A stretch of 36,291 bases of DNA from Candidatus Collierbacteria bacterium. Its GTDB lineage: Bacteria; Patescibacteriota; Microgenomatia; UBA1400; JACPES01. Each line of letters opens with the position of its first letter. Within the stretch, counting starts at the first letter, position 1. The position numbers were made by a program, and so were the translations under genes. The stretch lies in assembly GCA_016219325.1 (NCBI GenBank), contig JACRNH010000001.1, positions 1 through 36,291 on the forward strand. Direction: 5' to 3'. The notes beneath the pieces are model-generated. The model saw only the letters and a list, made by a program, of their open reading frames with translations. It did not search any database and was not told where the DNA came from. This document shows positions 15,529 through 23,487 of the stretch, one piece after another.

Positions 15529-17169
15529 ATGCTAAAAAAGATTTCAATTTGTCTATTTTTGCTAATCACTGTTTATACAAGATTCGTCAATTTGAATTGG
15601 GACAGGGGCTGGGGATTTCATCCTGATGAAAATAACCTTTGGGGAGCATCGAGGTCCATAAAGTGGTTTTCAAATATTGATCCAAAATTTTACGCTTACG
15701 GCGGATTCCCGATTTATCTTTATTCTTTTTTTAACTCTAAAGTTCAGGCCAGGGCGGTATCGGCATTTTTGCAAATAATAATTATCGGATTGCTGTTTCT
15801 AATTGGCAAGAAACTAAAAGGGAACAGGCTCGGATTTATAGCCGCTTTAATAGGAATTTTTTCAGCGGGATTAGTTCAGGCGGCGCATTTTTTGACGGTA
15901 GAAAGCATATTGGGTTTTTTGGGTTTGGCGATTTTATTCTGTTTATTAAATTATGATGATGCGGGGAAAAGAAAGAATCTTTGGCTGTTGACGGCAGCGG
16001 TTGTTTTGGGGTTGGGAATCGGAACGAAAATGTCGTTTGCGGTGTTTGGATTGCCGTTTTTCGGACGAGCCCTGATTTTCTTGAAGAGAAAATCAGTAGG
16101 CGCGTCCGAACCCCGAAGTCGCGCTCTTGCGAGGCATGCACGTAGAGCATGCGAGCAAGCAAGCGTACTTCTGGGGTTATTCATTATTGCAGTTTCAATA
16201 TTTATTCTTACCAATCCTTTTATTCTCTCTAAATTCCAGGACGTCAAATCAACTTTACGTTACGAAACGAATGTGGCGATGGGGAATTTGCCGGTATTTT
16301 ATACACGGCAATTTACCGGAACGGTCCCTGGGTGGTTTCAGGCGGTCCATATTTTTCCGTTTATCACAGGCTGGCTGTTTATCCCGATGTTTCTTGTAGG
16401 AGTGTCTGCGCTATTTGCTAAGGTTAGGCCTTGGCGTATGCCAAGGCCTAACCTTTTGATGCTATTGGCAGCTTTATCAGCGTTGTTGTCATTTTTACCG
16501 ATATGGGCAAAATGGACCAGATATGTGGTTCAGATATTGCCAATTTTAATTTTAGCCGCAGCAATCGGGGCAGATTGGATATGGGAAAAAGGCAAAGTCG
16601 GAAAAGCAGTGGCCATACTGGCAATAATTTCATTTTTGCCGCAGTTTTTTTCTGTGATAAAAGTTTATGGAAATACTGACAACAGATTGGCAGTTGCCGA
16701 TTGGGCCGTCGCCAATATCCCGAAGAAGGCTAAAATCTTTACGGAAGGCATGGATCTGGGGATTATTCCGTTCAACCCGATTCATGGGGAAAATACCGTT
16801 CTATTTAATTTTTATGAACTTGATGAAGATAAAACCGGACAAAGACAGATATTATTAAACACTTTGATTAACGAAAATGAATATTTTATTTCAGTTTCCA
16901 ACCGGGTTTACGGAAATTCTTTAAGATCGCCGGATAAATTCCCCGCATCTTCTGAATTCTACAATCGGCTATTTGACGGAACTTTAGGATATCAAAAAAT
17001 TTATGAATCTCCGTCGGTTGTCATTCCCGCGAAAGCGGGAATCTATTTAAATAGATTCCCGGTCAAGCCCGGAATGACAGTGGGATTTGCCCCCGAAGAA
17101 ACTTTTCAAGTTTTCGATCATCCCAAAATAATGATATTTCAAAAAGTTAATACTTTCTTACGATCGTAA
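15529..17169 (+). CDS. GT39/ArnT-like polytopic glycosyltransferase, carrying several palindromic inserts
   Basis: The protein has about 11 membrane spans. An acidic first extracytoplasmic loop (NLNWDRGWGFHPDENN, HPDE at residues 31-34) holds the likely catalytic/metal Asp-Glu of dolichol- or undecaprenyl-phosphate-sugar-dependent transferases. A C-terminal soluble domain follows. Four insertions are readable as odd in-frame peptides: FLKRKSVGASEPRSRALA onward (16062-16176), KVRPWRMPRPN (16420-16455), VIPAKAGI...FPVKPGMT (17020-17078), and the extreme C-terminus NTFLRS (17146-17181). Whether so many inserts leave the enzyme active is uncertain, but the frame is intact. The gene at 18398 is a paralogue. 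Confidence 0.75.
   Translation: MLKKISICLFLLITVYTRFVNLNWDRGWGFHPDENNLWGASRSIKWFSNIDPKFYAYGGFPIYLYSFFNSKVQARAVSAFLQIIIIGLLFLIGKKLKGNRLGFIAALIGIFSAGLVQAAHFLTVESILGFLGLAILFCLLNYDDAGKRKNLWLLTAAVVLGLGIGTKMSFAVFGLPFFGRALIFLKRKSVGASEPRSRALARHARRACEQASVLLGLFIIAVSIFILTNPFILSKFQDVKSTLRYETNVAMGNLPVFYTRQFTGTVPGWFQAVHIFPFITGWLFIPMFLVGVSALFAKVRPWRMPRPNLLMLLAALSALLSFLPIWAKWTRYVVQILPILILAAAIGADWIWEKGKVGKAVAILAIISFLPQFFSVIKVYGNTDNRLAVADWAVANIPKKAKIFTEGMDLGIIPFNPIHGENTVLFNFYELDEDKTGQRQILLNTLINENEYFISVSNRVYGNSLRSPDKFPASSEFYNRLFDGTLGYQKIYESPSVVIPAKAGIYLNRFPVKPGMTVGFAPEETFQVFDHPKIMIFQKVNTFLRS
16062..16108 (+). repeat. 47-base imperfect palindrome inside a CDS
   Basis: The stem is CGGACG/CGTCCG, GCC/GGC and TGATTTTCT/AGAAAATCA around a TGAAG loop. 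It lies in frame in a cytoplasmic loop of the glycosyltransferase, two bases before the branched element. Confidence 0.65.
16111..16176 (+). repeat. Branched palindromic element, copy 1 (inside a CDS)
   Basis: The outer stem is CCCCGAAGT/ACTTCtGGGG with a bulged T. The middle stem is GCTCTTGC against GCAAGcaAGC. The apical hairpin is GCATGC-ACGTAGA-GCATGC. The same plan with different stem sequence recurs at 35642-35706, with loop ACGTAGA and flanks AGTCGC and AGCGTACT conserved. Confidence 0.65.
16420..16455 (+). repeat. 36-base palindrome inside a CDS
   Basis: Arms of 16 bases (AAGGTTAGGCCTTGGC and its complement) surround a GTAT loop. It encodes KVRPWRMPRPN in frame. Confidence 0.75.
17020..17078 (+). 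repeat. dRS3-like palindromic repeat unit inside a CDS
   Basis: The outer ends GTCATTCC/GGAATGAC enclose ATTCCC-GCGAAAGC-GGGAAT (17023-17042), which matches the Neisseria dRS3 pattern ATTCCC-N8-GGGAAT, and a second palindrome centred at 17049-17050. It is translated as VIPAKAGI...FPVKPGMT, a peptide commonly seen where such repeats fall inside reading frames of many bacteria. Confidence 0.75.
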
Positions 17170-17181
17170 GAAAGTATTAAC
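17146..17181 (+). repeat. 36-base perfect palindrome at the 3' end of the glycosyltransferase gene
   Basis: GTTAATACTTTCTTACGA is followed directly by its exact reverse complement. It contains the stop codon (17167-17169). Its ends match the two 36-base units at 24982 and 25036. It could act as a terminator-like hairpin but lacks a U-run. Confidence 0.75.
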
Positions 17182-17188
17182 ATTATGT

Positions 17189-18316
17189 ATGAAGATTTTA
17201 ACGACGATATCATATTACCGACCGCACGTTTCCGGATTGACTATCTGCGTTCAAAGATTAATCGAGGGGTTGTCAAAAAAAGATTTTCAATTTACAGTCT
17301 TAACCAGCCGGCACAGAAAAAATTTATTAATATCAGAGACGGAGAATAATGTAAAAATTATCCGTTCACCGGTTTTATTTACATTAGGAAAAGTTCCGTT
17401 GATGCCGTGGTATTTTTTTCAGGCGATCAGGGAGATAAAAAATAACGATTTAGTCTGGATTAATCTGCCGCAGGCAGAAGGATTGATTGTTGCGGCCACA
17501 GCAAAATTGTTTGGGAAAAAGATAATAACTACGGTACACTGTTTGCCATTGTTGCCATCGGGATTAAATAGAATTTTATTTCAAATTTTGTTTGATTGGC
17601 TGAATAACACGGTTATCAGATTTTCCGACAAAGCCGTTTATTACACTAAAGATTATGCCGAAAATACCAAAGGACTATTACACAATCTTTCAAAATCGAG
17701 CTATATTTTGCCACCGGTAATAATGAGTAATGAGCAGAAAATAATGAATAATGAAAAAAGGGAGCAGAAATTTATTATAGGTTTCGCTGGCCGAATTGCC
17801 GAAGACAAGGGTTTGGAATATTTATTGGAAGCGTTGTCGATTTTGAAATCTGAAAATAAAAATGTTGATCTTATTATTGCCGGAAACATGAATGCGGTTG
17901 GAGAAAATAGTTATATAAAGAAAATTAACAACAGGCTTAAAGAGATTAAATTTAAAGTTAATTTTAGCGGTGAGATAGATCCTGAAAATATGTTTGAATT
18001 CTACCGGAAGATTGACTTACTAGTTTTACCGTCGGTTAACCGGACCGAAGCATTTGGGATGGTACAGGTTGAGGCGATGTTGGCAGGGGTTGCGGTGGTC
18101 GCCTCCGATTTGCCCGGAGTCAGAATTCCGATAAGCTTAACCGGAGGCGGAATTATCGTTAAACCAAGAGACGCTGGGGCTTTATCTAAAGCGATATCCT
18201 TGTATCTGGAAAAGAAAGCAAACAAGCTTGAATTAGCCCGGAAAGCAGCTTTAATTTTCCGTCAGGGAAAAACCTTGGAAGATTATGCGGAAATTTTCCG
18301 GCAGACGAAAAATTGA
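17189..18316 (+). CDS. GT4-family glycosyltransferase
   Basis: This is a GT-B-fold transferase that uses nucleotide sugars at the cytoplasmic face of the membrane. The N-terminal domain opens TTISYYRPHVSGLTICVQRL (residues 5-24). The C-terminal domain holds FIIGFAGRIAEDKGLEYLLE (about 193-212), VDLIIAGN, and the donor-binding EAFGMVQVEAMLAGVAVVAS plus DLPGVRIP, i.e. the E-x7-E motif. The interdomain linker contains SNEQKIMNNEKREQ, encoded by a heptamer repeat. The gene lies between the two GT39-like genes, so it probably assembles the glycan that they use or extend. Confidence 0.88.
   Translation: MKILTTISYYRPHVSGLTICVQRLIEGLSKKDFQFTVLTSRHRKNLLISETENNVKIIRSPVLFTLGKVPLMPWYFFQAIREIKNNDLVWINLPQAEGLIVAATAKLFGKKIITTVHCLPLLPSGLNRILFQILFDWLNNTVIRFSDKAVYYTKDYAENTKGLLHNLSKSSYILPPVIMSNEQKIMNNEKREQKFIIGFAGRIAEDKGLEYLLEALSILKSENKNVDLIIAGNMNAVGENSYIKKINNRLKEIKFKVNFSGEIDPENMFEFYRKIDLLVLPSVNRTEAFGMVQVEAMLAGVAVVASDLPGVRIPISLTGGGIIVKPRDAGALSKAISLYLEKKANKLELARKAALIFRQGKTLEDYAEIFRQTKN
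17720..17757 (+). repeat. In-frame heptamer tract in the GT4 gene linker
   Basis: Words TAATGAG, TAATGAG, CAGAAAA, TAATGAA, TAATGAA run in 7-base phase. They are related to those at 31753-31831. The tract sits between the two Rossmann domains. Confidence 0.6.
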
Positions 18317-18385
18317 AATGAGTGCGGTGGTGGAACGGTTGATACTTCAAATATGAGTTTAGAGCGGATTGGCTCATTAATCTAA

Positions 18386-18391
18386 TATAAT
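18386..18391 (+). promoter_or_regulatory. -10 box of the second GT39-like gene (leaderless)
   Basis: TATAAT is followed by six bases and then the GTG start at 18398. Confidence 0.5.
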
Positions 18392-18397
18392 ATCAGC

Positions 18398-20053
18398 GTG
18401 GTTATATCCAAACCGGTTAAAGCAAAATTAACGTTGATGTTAATTATTATTTTTGGTTCCCTCCTTAGATTCGGCAATCTTAATTGGGACGAGAACCAGC
18501 ATTTGCATCCGGACGAGAGATATATAAGTTTGGTATTAACGGCGGTCCGTCTGCCGTCATCGGTTCAGGAATATTTTTCTTTAGAAAGTCCTTTATCGCC
18601 GTTTAATACCCAATATTCGTCTTACATCTACGGGCAACTTCCTCTGACGGCAATAAAATACTTATCTGTCAAATTGGGATTTGATTCTTACGACAAGGCA
18701 TATATTTTAGGCAGAACCGTCAGCGCGGTCATAGATACGGCTTCAATTTTATTGGTGTTTGTTTTAGGCCGGTGGTTATTTGGCGTCCGTCCGGGATTAT
18801 TTGGAGCTCTAGCTTATGCCCTGACGCCGTTGGCAATTCAAAACTCTCATTTTATGACCATGGAAAGCTGGCTGACATTTAGCTGGCTGGCAGTGTTATT
18901 GACTACTCTAATAATAACTGAAAAACAGATGTTGAAATCTGCCGTTGTCGGAGTGATGTTGGGGGCGTCTTTGGCAATTAAGATTAATGCTATTTTTCTA
19001 TTGCCTTTGATCGCTATTTTCATTTTATTGAATGAAAGCAAAAAATCATTCAGCCATTACTTTCTACTCATTACTTTCTACTCATTACTTTCTATTTTCT
19101 CTTTCCGCCTTTTCCAGCCGACGATTTTTTCTTCCGCTTCATGGTTAGACTGGGGTTTAAGGCCGGAATTCAGGCGGGCATTTGAGTTTCAGCAACAAGC
19201 CATAAATGGAACCATCATGTTTCCTCCCCAATGGCAATGGATGGGGACAACCCCCATAACATTTTTAGTGAAAAATTTGGGATTATGGGGCTTGGGACCG
19301 GCAATCTCAGTTTTGTTAGTTATAGGCATGGCGGCATCTGTCTACGCCATAATTAAGAACCGTGATATTAGATTGGCCTTTTTACTTTTATTTGTAATGG
19401 CGGTTATCGGCTATAACGGCATAAAATTTGTCAAAACCATGCGCTATGCGGTTCCGCTTCTGGGAATTTTGGCGGTATTTTCCGGAGTTGGAGCTGATTG
19501 GTTAACGAATAAATTTAAAATTGCCGGCCGAACACTAACAATAGGGTTATTCATTGTTGCCATGTTTTGGGCAATTATGTTTACCAATATTTATAGGGTT
19601 CCGACTACAAGAATTGCCGCTAGCGAGTGGATTTATCAAAATATTCCTGCCGGATCTAGAATTATGCTGGAAGAATGGGACGATCCTCTGCCGTTGTTAT
19701 TGCCGGATTATGTGGTCAACCAGTATAAGACCGAAATGGTCGGAGTTTACGCCTCGGATGATGAGTTTAAGAAAAAACAAATAAACCGTTGGCTTAATGA
19801 GTTTGATTGGATAGTGTTATCGTCGCCCAGGGCCAAGGGATCAATCGGCCGTTTGCCGGAAAATTTTCCGCTGATGGCTAACTTTTACCAGGGGTTAGAA
19901 AATGGTACTCTAGGTTTTGTTAAAGTTAAAGAGTTTACGTCTTATCCAATGTTGTCGATTTACGATTTACGATTTACGATTTACGATTCCAGCGCCGAAG
20001 AATCATTCTGGGTCTATGATCACCCTAAAGTTGAAATATACAGTAAATTCTAA
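18398..20053 (+). CDS. GT39/ArnT-like polytopic glycosyltransferase
   Basis: The 551-residue integral membrane protein has the same layout as the one at 15529: an early span, then an acidic loop (NLNWDENQHLHPDERYIS, HPDE at residues 37-40), some 10 further spans and a soluble C-terminal domain. It likely transfers a sugar from a lipid-phosphate carrier to an external acceptor such as the surface proteins upstream. The GTG start is leaderless. Two heptamer repeats are translated: one becomes part of a membrane helix (YFLLITFYSLLSIF) and one gives IYDLRFTIYD near the C-terminus. Confidence 0.8.
   Translation: MVISKPVKAKLTLMLIIIFGSLLRFGNLNWDENQHLHPDERYISLVLTAVRLPSSVQEYFSLESPLSPFNTQYSSYIYGQLPLTAIKYLSVKLGFDSYDKAYILGRTVSAVIDTASILLVFVLGRWLFGVRPGLFGALAYALTPLAIQNSHFMTMESWLTFSWLAVLLTTLIITEKQMLKSAVVGVMLGASLAIKINAIFLLPLIAIFILLNESKKSFSHYFLLITFYSLLSIFSFRLFQPTIFSSASWLDWGLRPEFRRAFEFQQQAINGTIMFPPQWQWMGTTPITFLVKNLGLWGLGPAISVLLVIGMAASVYAIIKNRDIRLAFLLLFVMAVIGYNGIKFVKTMRYAVPLLGILAVFSGVGADWLTNKFKIAGRTLTIGLFIVAMFWAIMFTNIYRVPTTRIAASEWIYQNIPAGSRIMLEEWDDPLPLLLPDYVVNQYKTEMVGVYASDDEFKKKQINRWLNEFDWIVLSSPRAKGSIGRLPENFPLMANFYQGLENGTLGFVKVKEFTSYPMLSIYDLRFTIYDSSAEESFWVYDHPKVEIYSKF
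19056..19100 (+). repeat. In-frame heptamer tract forming part of a membrane helix
   Basis: The 14-base pair of words ACTTTCT-ACTCATT is repeated twice and then begins a third time. It encodes the hydrophobic YFLLITFYSLLSIF. Words match those near infA (31800s). Confidence 0.65.
19956..19988 (+). repeat. In-frame heptamer tract near the C-terminus
   Basis: GATTTAC is repeated four times in perfect phase, encoding IYDLRFTIYD. Confidence 0.7.
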
Positions 20054-20055
20054 AG

Positions 20056-21024
20056 ATGAGAAAATTTCTTAATCCCCGCCAAGCAATAAAATTATTTCTA
20101 ATCGCAGCGGTTCTATGGAGCTTGTTGGGATTGTTTACTGATTCTAAAGATATAGTAAAGGAAATAAGAAATGTGTCAATATGGCGGTTGACGGCAGTTT
20201 TCCTGCTAAGTGCCGGGAATTATTGGATTAGAGTTATCCGTTTCAATTGGTTGTCAAAATTAGTGGCTAAGGTCAAGATAAACGAAGAAACGAATTCAAT
20301 GATATTTTTTTCCGGGCTTGCCATGAATTTAACTCCGGTCAGAGTAGGAGAAGTGGTAAAAGCCTATTATCAACAAAAGTTTTTTAAAGAAAGTTTTGCC
20401 CGGATGGCTCCGGTTCCGGTGATGGAGCGTTTAGCGGATGGAATATCAATGTTGGTCCTGATGAGTTTCGGAGTACTCTATTTAAGTTTTGGGAAACAGG
20501 CTTTTGGATTATTGTCAGTGTTGATATTGGCAATAGTTTTGTGTTTGCATCAGAAAAAACTAATGAAACCTTTCTTTTATTTAGGTTCCAGAATAAAATC
20601 TATTAAAAAAATTACCGTGTCTCTAGAAAGAGCCCTTGATTCTTTTTATAGATTAAGTAGTCTCTGGCCTTTAATATTGTCTTCTGGCTTGGGAGTAGCA
20701 GCCTGGGCGATGGAAGCATCAGGGCTGTGGGTAATGATTGGGGCGGTTGGAATTCCAAACACAATTGCGAATTTATATTTAACATTATTTATATTCTCCA
20801 TCTCCGCCGCCGCCGGATTTTTAGCGATTATCCCTGCAGGCTTGGGAATTAATGAAATCTCTACAATTGGGTTGTTGGAAAAATTAATTAAAATAAATTA
20901 TCCGCAGGCCCTGGTGGTCACTTTTGTATTCAGGTTGATAACTCTGTGGTTTGGAATATTCCTAGGATTGGGAAGTATCCTATATTTAGAAAGGAGGCTG
21001 AAGGATGGAGGTATTTTGGAGTAA
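20056..21024 (+). CDS. LPG-synthase-TM/AglD-like flippase-type membrane protein
   Basis: The 322-residue protein has about 8 spans and matches the layout of the lysylphosphatidylglycerol-synthase transmembrane family (UPF0104/AglD). It contains the conserved segment FFSGLAMNLTPVRVGEVVKAYY (residues about 85-106, quoted as FFSGLAMNLTPVRVGE), ERLADGISML (about 124-133), and the late IIPAGLGINEISTIGLL. Members are proposed to help lipid or lipid-linked sugar movement. It follows the glycosyltransferase by 2 bases and overlaps the PAP2 gene by 20 bases, so it is part of the same operon. Confidence 0.8.
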   Translation: MRKFLNPRQAIKLFLIAAVLWSLLGLFTDSKDIVKEIRNVSIWRLTAVFLLSAGNYWIRVIRFNWLSKLVAKVKINEETNSMIFFSGLAMNLTPVRVGEVVKAYYQQKFFKESFARMAPVPVMERLADGISMLVLMSFGVLYLSFGKQAFGLLSVLILAIVLCLHQKKLMKPFFYLGSRIKSIKKITVSLERALDSFYRLSSLWPLILSSGLGVAAWAMEASGLWVMIGAVGIPNTIANLYLTLFIFSISAAAGFLAIIPAGLGINEISTIGLLEKLIKINYPQALVVTFVFRLITLWFGIFLGLGSILYLERRLKDGGILE

Positions 21025-21457
21025 TCTGACACTTTTAGCCGGTTTTCCGTCTGAAATATTGATTTTGACTTTAGTTTTAACCGCCGCCGGCAAAAAAAAT
21101 TGGCGCAGAATATTAATAGCAATTTTGGCTTTTAGTCTTTTCAGGCTGGTGGGAGAGATTCTGAAAGAAGGCACAGCTGTCCCGCGGGCTTGTTGGCAAA
21201 GCGGAGTTAAAACTTTAATCCCATGTCCTGAAAGTTTTTCTTTTCCGTCAGGTCATGCCTTGGGAGCAACTATGGTTGCGGTTATAACCAGTTTAATTTA
21301 TAGGCGTAAGTTAATTGTTGCTTCGACATGGATAACAGCTATATTAATAGCAATATCCAGAGTGGTGGTCGGAGTTCATAGCCCGATTGACGTCATCGGC
21401 GGAGGAATCATAGGAGTTATTTCAGGCTTGATTGTATGGAAATTTTATTGGGACTAA
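21005..21457 (+). CDS. PAP2-type membrane lipid-phosphate phosphatase
   Basis: PAP2 enzymes remove phosphate from lipid pyrophosphates such as undecaprenyl-PP. All three signature motifs are visible in this short 150-residue protein: K-x6-RP-like KEGTAVPRACW (about residues 54-64), PSGH (about 80-83), and SRVVVGVHSPIDVIGG (about 118-133). The Pro of the first motif is replaced by Ala (RA instead of RP). It overlaps its neighbours on both sides (20 and 22 bases). In this context it may recycle the polyprenyl carrier used by the GT39-like enzymes. Confidence 0.85.
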   Translation: MEVFWSNLTLLAGFPSEILILTLVLTAAGKKNWRRILIAILAFSLFRLVGEILKEGTAVPRACWQSGVKTLIPCPESFSFPSGHALGATMVAVITSLIYRRKLIVASTWITAILIAISRVVVGVHSPIDVIGGGIIGVISGLIVWKFYWD

Positions 21458-23466
21458 ATCAGGATTTAATTTACTTATTAATTTTTGCAGCCATGCTGGT
21501 AAGTATTGGTTGGATGGCGTTCCCCTTGATTTTTCCGCTCCTTAAAAAACTTCCCGACGCCGGTTTTGGAATTTCAATTCCGGCAGGCATTCTTCTTGCG
21601 GCTTGGCTGGTTTGGTTCTTGTCTTCGCTGGAACTTATCAATTTCTCTTTAGTGATAGCGATATTGGGGGTTGCAGTTTTATTTTTACTTGGAATTGTAA
21701 CTGCTTATCGGCAACGCCAAGAACTTAAGAGTTGGTTAACCAATCATAAGAAAGTATGGATATCGGAAACCATACTATTTATAACGGCGTTTTTGTTTTG
21801 GGGATTGGTCCGCGGCTTCCAGCCGGATATTCAGGGATTGGAAAAGTTCATGGATATAGGATTTGTCAATAGCGTCACCCGATCGAATTTCATGCCTCCG
21901 CCCGATCCTTGGTTAGCCGGAAAGACGATAAATTATTACTATTTTGGCCATTTTTTAGCCGGCTTTCTAACAATGCTTTCGGGAATTGATTCGGCTTATA
22001 GCTACAATTTAATGCTGGCTGGAGTTTTTAGTTTAGGAGTTACAGGTGGTTTTAGTTTTATTTATAACTTTACCGGCGGGAAAAAAGCCGGCGTTGTCAG
22101 CGGTTTATTGGGGACAATTATGCTGAATCTTGGCGGAAACGGGCATACTTTATGGCAATTGCTGTCTAGTCCTAATAAAAGCTATTGGTACCCTGACGCC
22201 ACCCGATTTATTCCTTTTACCATCCATGAATTTCCGGCCTATTCCCATGTTGTAGCAGATCTTCATGGCCATTTGATAAATTTTCCGTTTGTTTTGGCCT
22301 TTCTCACAATTTTAATCGGATATATCCAATCATTGAAGGTTAGACCTTCAATTAATTGGTACATCAAGTATTTAATTTCTTTGGGATTTTTACTCGGGGT
22401 ATTTATTATGACCAATGCCTGGGATTTTCCGATTTACGGATTAATTTTGGCCATAGTTGTGATTTATTGTTCGCGGCAGGTAGCCAATGGTTCGCTGTTG
22501 CAATGGTTTAGACAGGTTTTGTTTATTGGGGTAATTACAGTGTTGGTGGCCATAGTAGTTTCGCTTCCATTTATTTTTAATTTCAAAAATATTACCCAAG
22601 GCGTGGCTTTGGTGGAGACGCGGTCTCCGTTGTGGCAATTGGCTGTTCTTTGGGGAGGATTCGTAATAATTGGGGTTATGTCTGTTTGGCGCTTTAGCCA
22701 CAAAAGGTCCAACCTTTTATGGCTATTGCCAGTGGCGATGGTGGGGGTTTCGACATTATTGATAGCGATTCCGGAATTTATTTATGTCAAAGATATTTAT
22801 ATTAAAGACTATCACCGGGCAAACACGATGTTTAAGCTTACCTATCAGTCATTTGTAATGATGAGTTTGGTGTTTGGAGTGACGGTGGGAAGCCTGATAA
22901 AGCAAACTCAAAACTCAAAACTCAAAACTCAAAATTGGCCGATTTTTGGAAGCCTGATTGTGTTATCAATTGTTTTTTCGGCTCATATGATGTATCCGTT
23001 TTACGCCATCAATAGTTATTACAACGGATTAAAAAGTTATCAGGGGTTATACGGGCTGAAATGGTTGTGGAGGCAATATCCGGATGATTACGCGGCGCTG
23101 ATGTGGTTGAAAAATCTTGACGACAAAAATAATTTTTCCATTTTAGAGGCAGTGGGCGAGAGCTATACAGATTTTGCCAGAATGTCCGCTTTCTCCGGAT
23201 TTCCGACAGTTTTGGGTTGGCGGGTCCACGAGTGGTTGTGGCGGGGCGGGTTTAATATTCCGGCCCAGAGAACCGAAGAAGTCAGGAAAATGTACGAATC
23301 CCCTTTTGATCCGGAATCAATTAGACTGTTAAAACAATATAGAGTCCGCTATATCATCATCGGCAATCTGGAAAGAAAGACTTACAAAATTCCAAATAAT
23401 ATCGACGGTTTAGGCAAAATCGTTTTCCAATCAGGCAATACCAAAGTCGTTGAGACCCGATTGTGA
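21436..23466 (+). CDS. DUF2298 (YYY-type) polytopic membrane protein
   Basis: The 676-residue protein has about 14 spans. The DUF2298 hallmark is clear: GKTINYYYFGHFLAG (about residues 168-182), then HEFPAYSHVVADLHGHLINF (about 264-283). An early loop has FQPDIQGLEKFMD. The family is predicted to be related to GT-C glycosyltransferases, but no activity is established. Two palindromes (22326-22359, 22687-22731) and one heptamer tract (KQTQNSKLKTQN) are translated in loops. It is the last gene of the envelope glycan operon. Confidence 0.85.
   Translation: MEILLGLNQDLIYLLIFAAMLVSIGWMAFPLIFPLLKKLPDAGFGISIPAGILLAAWLVWFLSSLELINFSLVIAILGVAVLFLLGIVTAYRQRQELKSWLTNHKKVWISETILFITAFLFWGLVRGFQPDIQGLEKFMDIGFVNSVTRSNFMPPPDPWLAGKTINYYYFGHFLAGFLTMLSGIDSAYSYNLMLAGVFSLGVTGGFSFIYNFTGGKKAGVVSGLLGTIMLNLGGNGHTLWQLLSSPNKSYWYPDATRFIPFTIHEFPAYSHVVADLHGHLINFPFVLAFLTILIGYIQSLKVRPSINWYIKYLISLGFLLGVFIMTNAWDFPIYGLILAIVVIYCSRQVANGSLLQWFRQVLFIGVITVLVAIVVSLPFIFNFKNITQGVALVETRSPLWQLAVLWGGFVIIGVMSVWRFSHKRSNLLWLLPVAMVGVSTLLIAIPEFIYVKDIYIKDYHRANTMFKLTYQSFVMMSLVFGVTVGSLIKQTQNSKLKTQNWPIFGSLIVLSIVFSAHMMYPFYAINSYYNGLKSYQGLYGLKWLWRQYPDDYAALMWLKNLDDKNNFSILEAVGESYTDFARMSAFSGFPTVLGWRVHEWLWRGGFNIPAQRTEEVRKMYESPFDPESIRLLKQYRVRYIIIGNLERKTYKIPNNIDGLGKIVFQSGNTKVVETRL
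22326..22359 (+). repeat. AGGT-N3-ACCT palindrome inside a CDS
   Basis: ATTGAAGGT-TAG-ACCTTCAAT is flanked by CCAAT/ATTGG. It encodes SLKVRPSINW between two spans. The core resembles the 16420 palindrome (AAGGTTAGRCCTT). Confidence 0.6.
22687..22731 (+). repeat. AGGT-N3-ACCT palindrome inside a CDS
   Basis: AAAAGGT-CCA-ACCTTTT is flanked by TAGCCA/TGGCTA and TGGC/GCCA. It encodes SHKRSNLLW in frame. Confidence 0.6.
22903..22935 (+). repeat. In-frame heptamer tract in the DUF2298 gene
   Basis: AACTCAA is repeated four times in perfect 7-base phase, encoding TQNSKLKTQN. The word matches the tract at 2688-2720. Confidence 0.7.
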
Positions 23467-23472
23467 TATGGT
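23464..23472 (+). promoter_or_regulatory. Possible extended -10 promoter of the DUF5674 gene
   Basis: TG-A-TATGGT lies 6 bases before an in-frame TTG (23479) and 15 bases before the ATG (23488). Confidence 0.35.
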
Positions 23473-23487
23473 AGACTTTTGCTTAAC

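Noticed and set aside
18318..18397. The spacer after the GT4 gene reads GGTGGTGGAACGGTTGATAC, which recalls the D-arm of tRNA-Leu.
   Set aside because: No T-arm (GGTTCGAATCC-like) follows and the ends do not form an acceptor stem, so it is not a tRNA gene. A fragment cannot be excluded.
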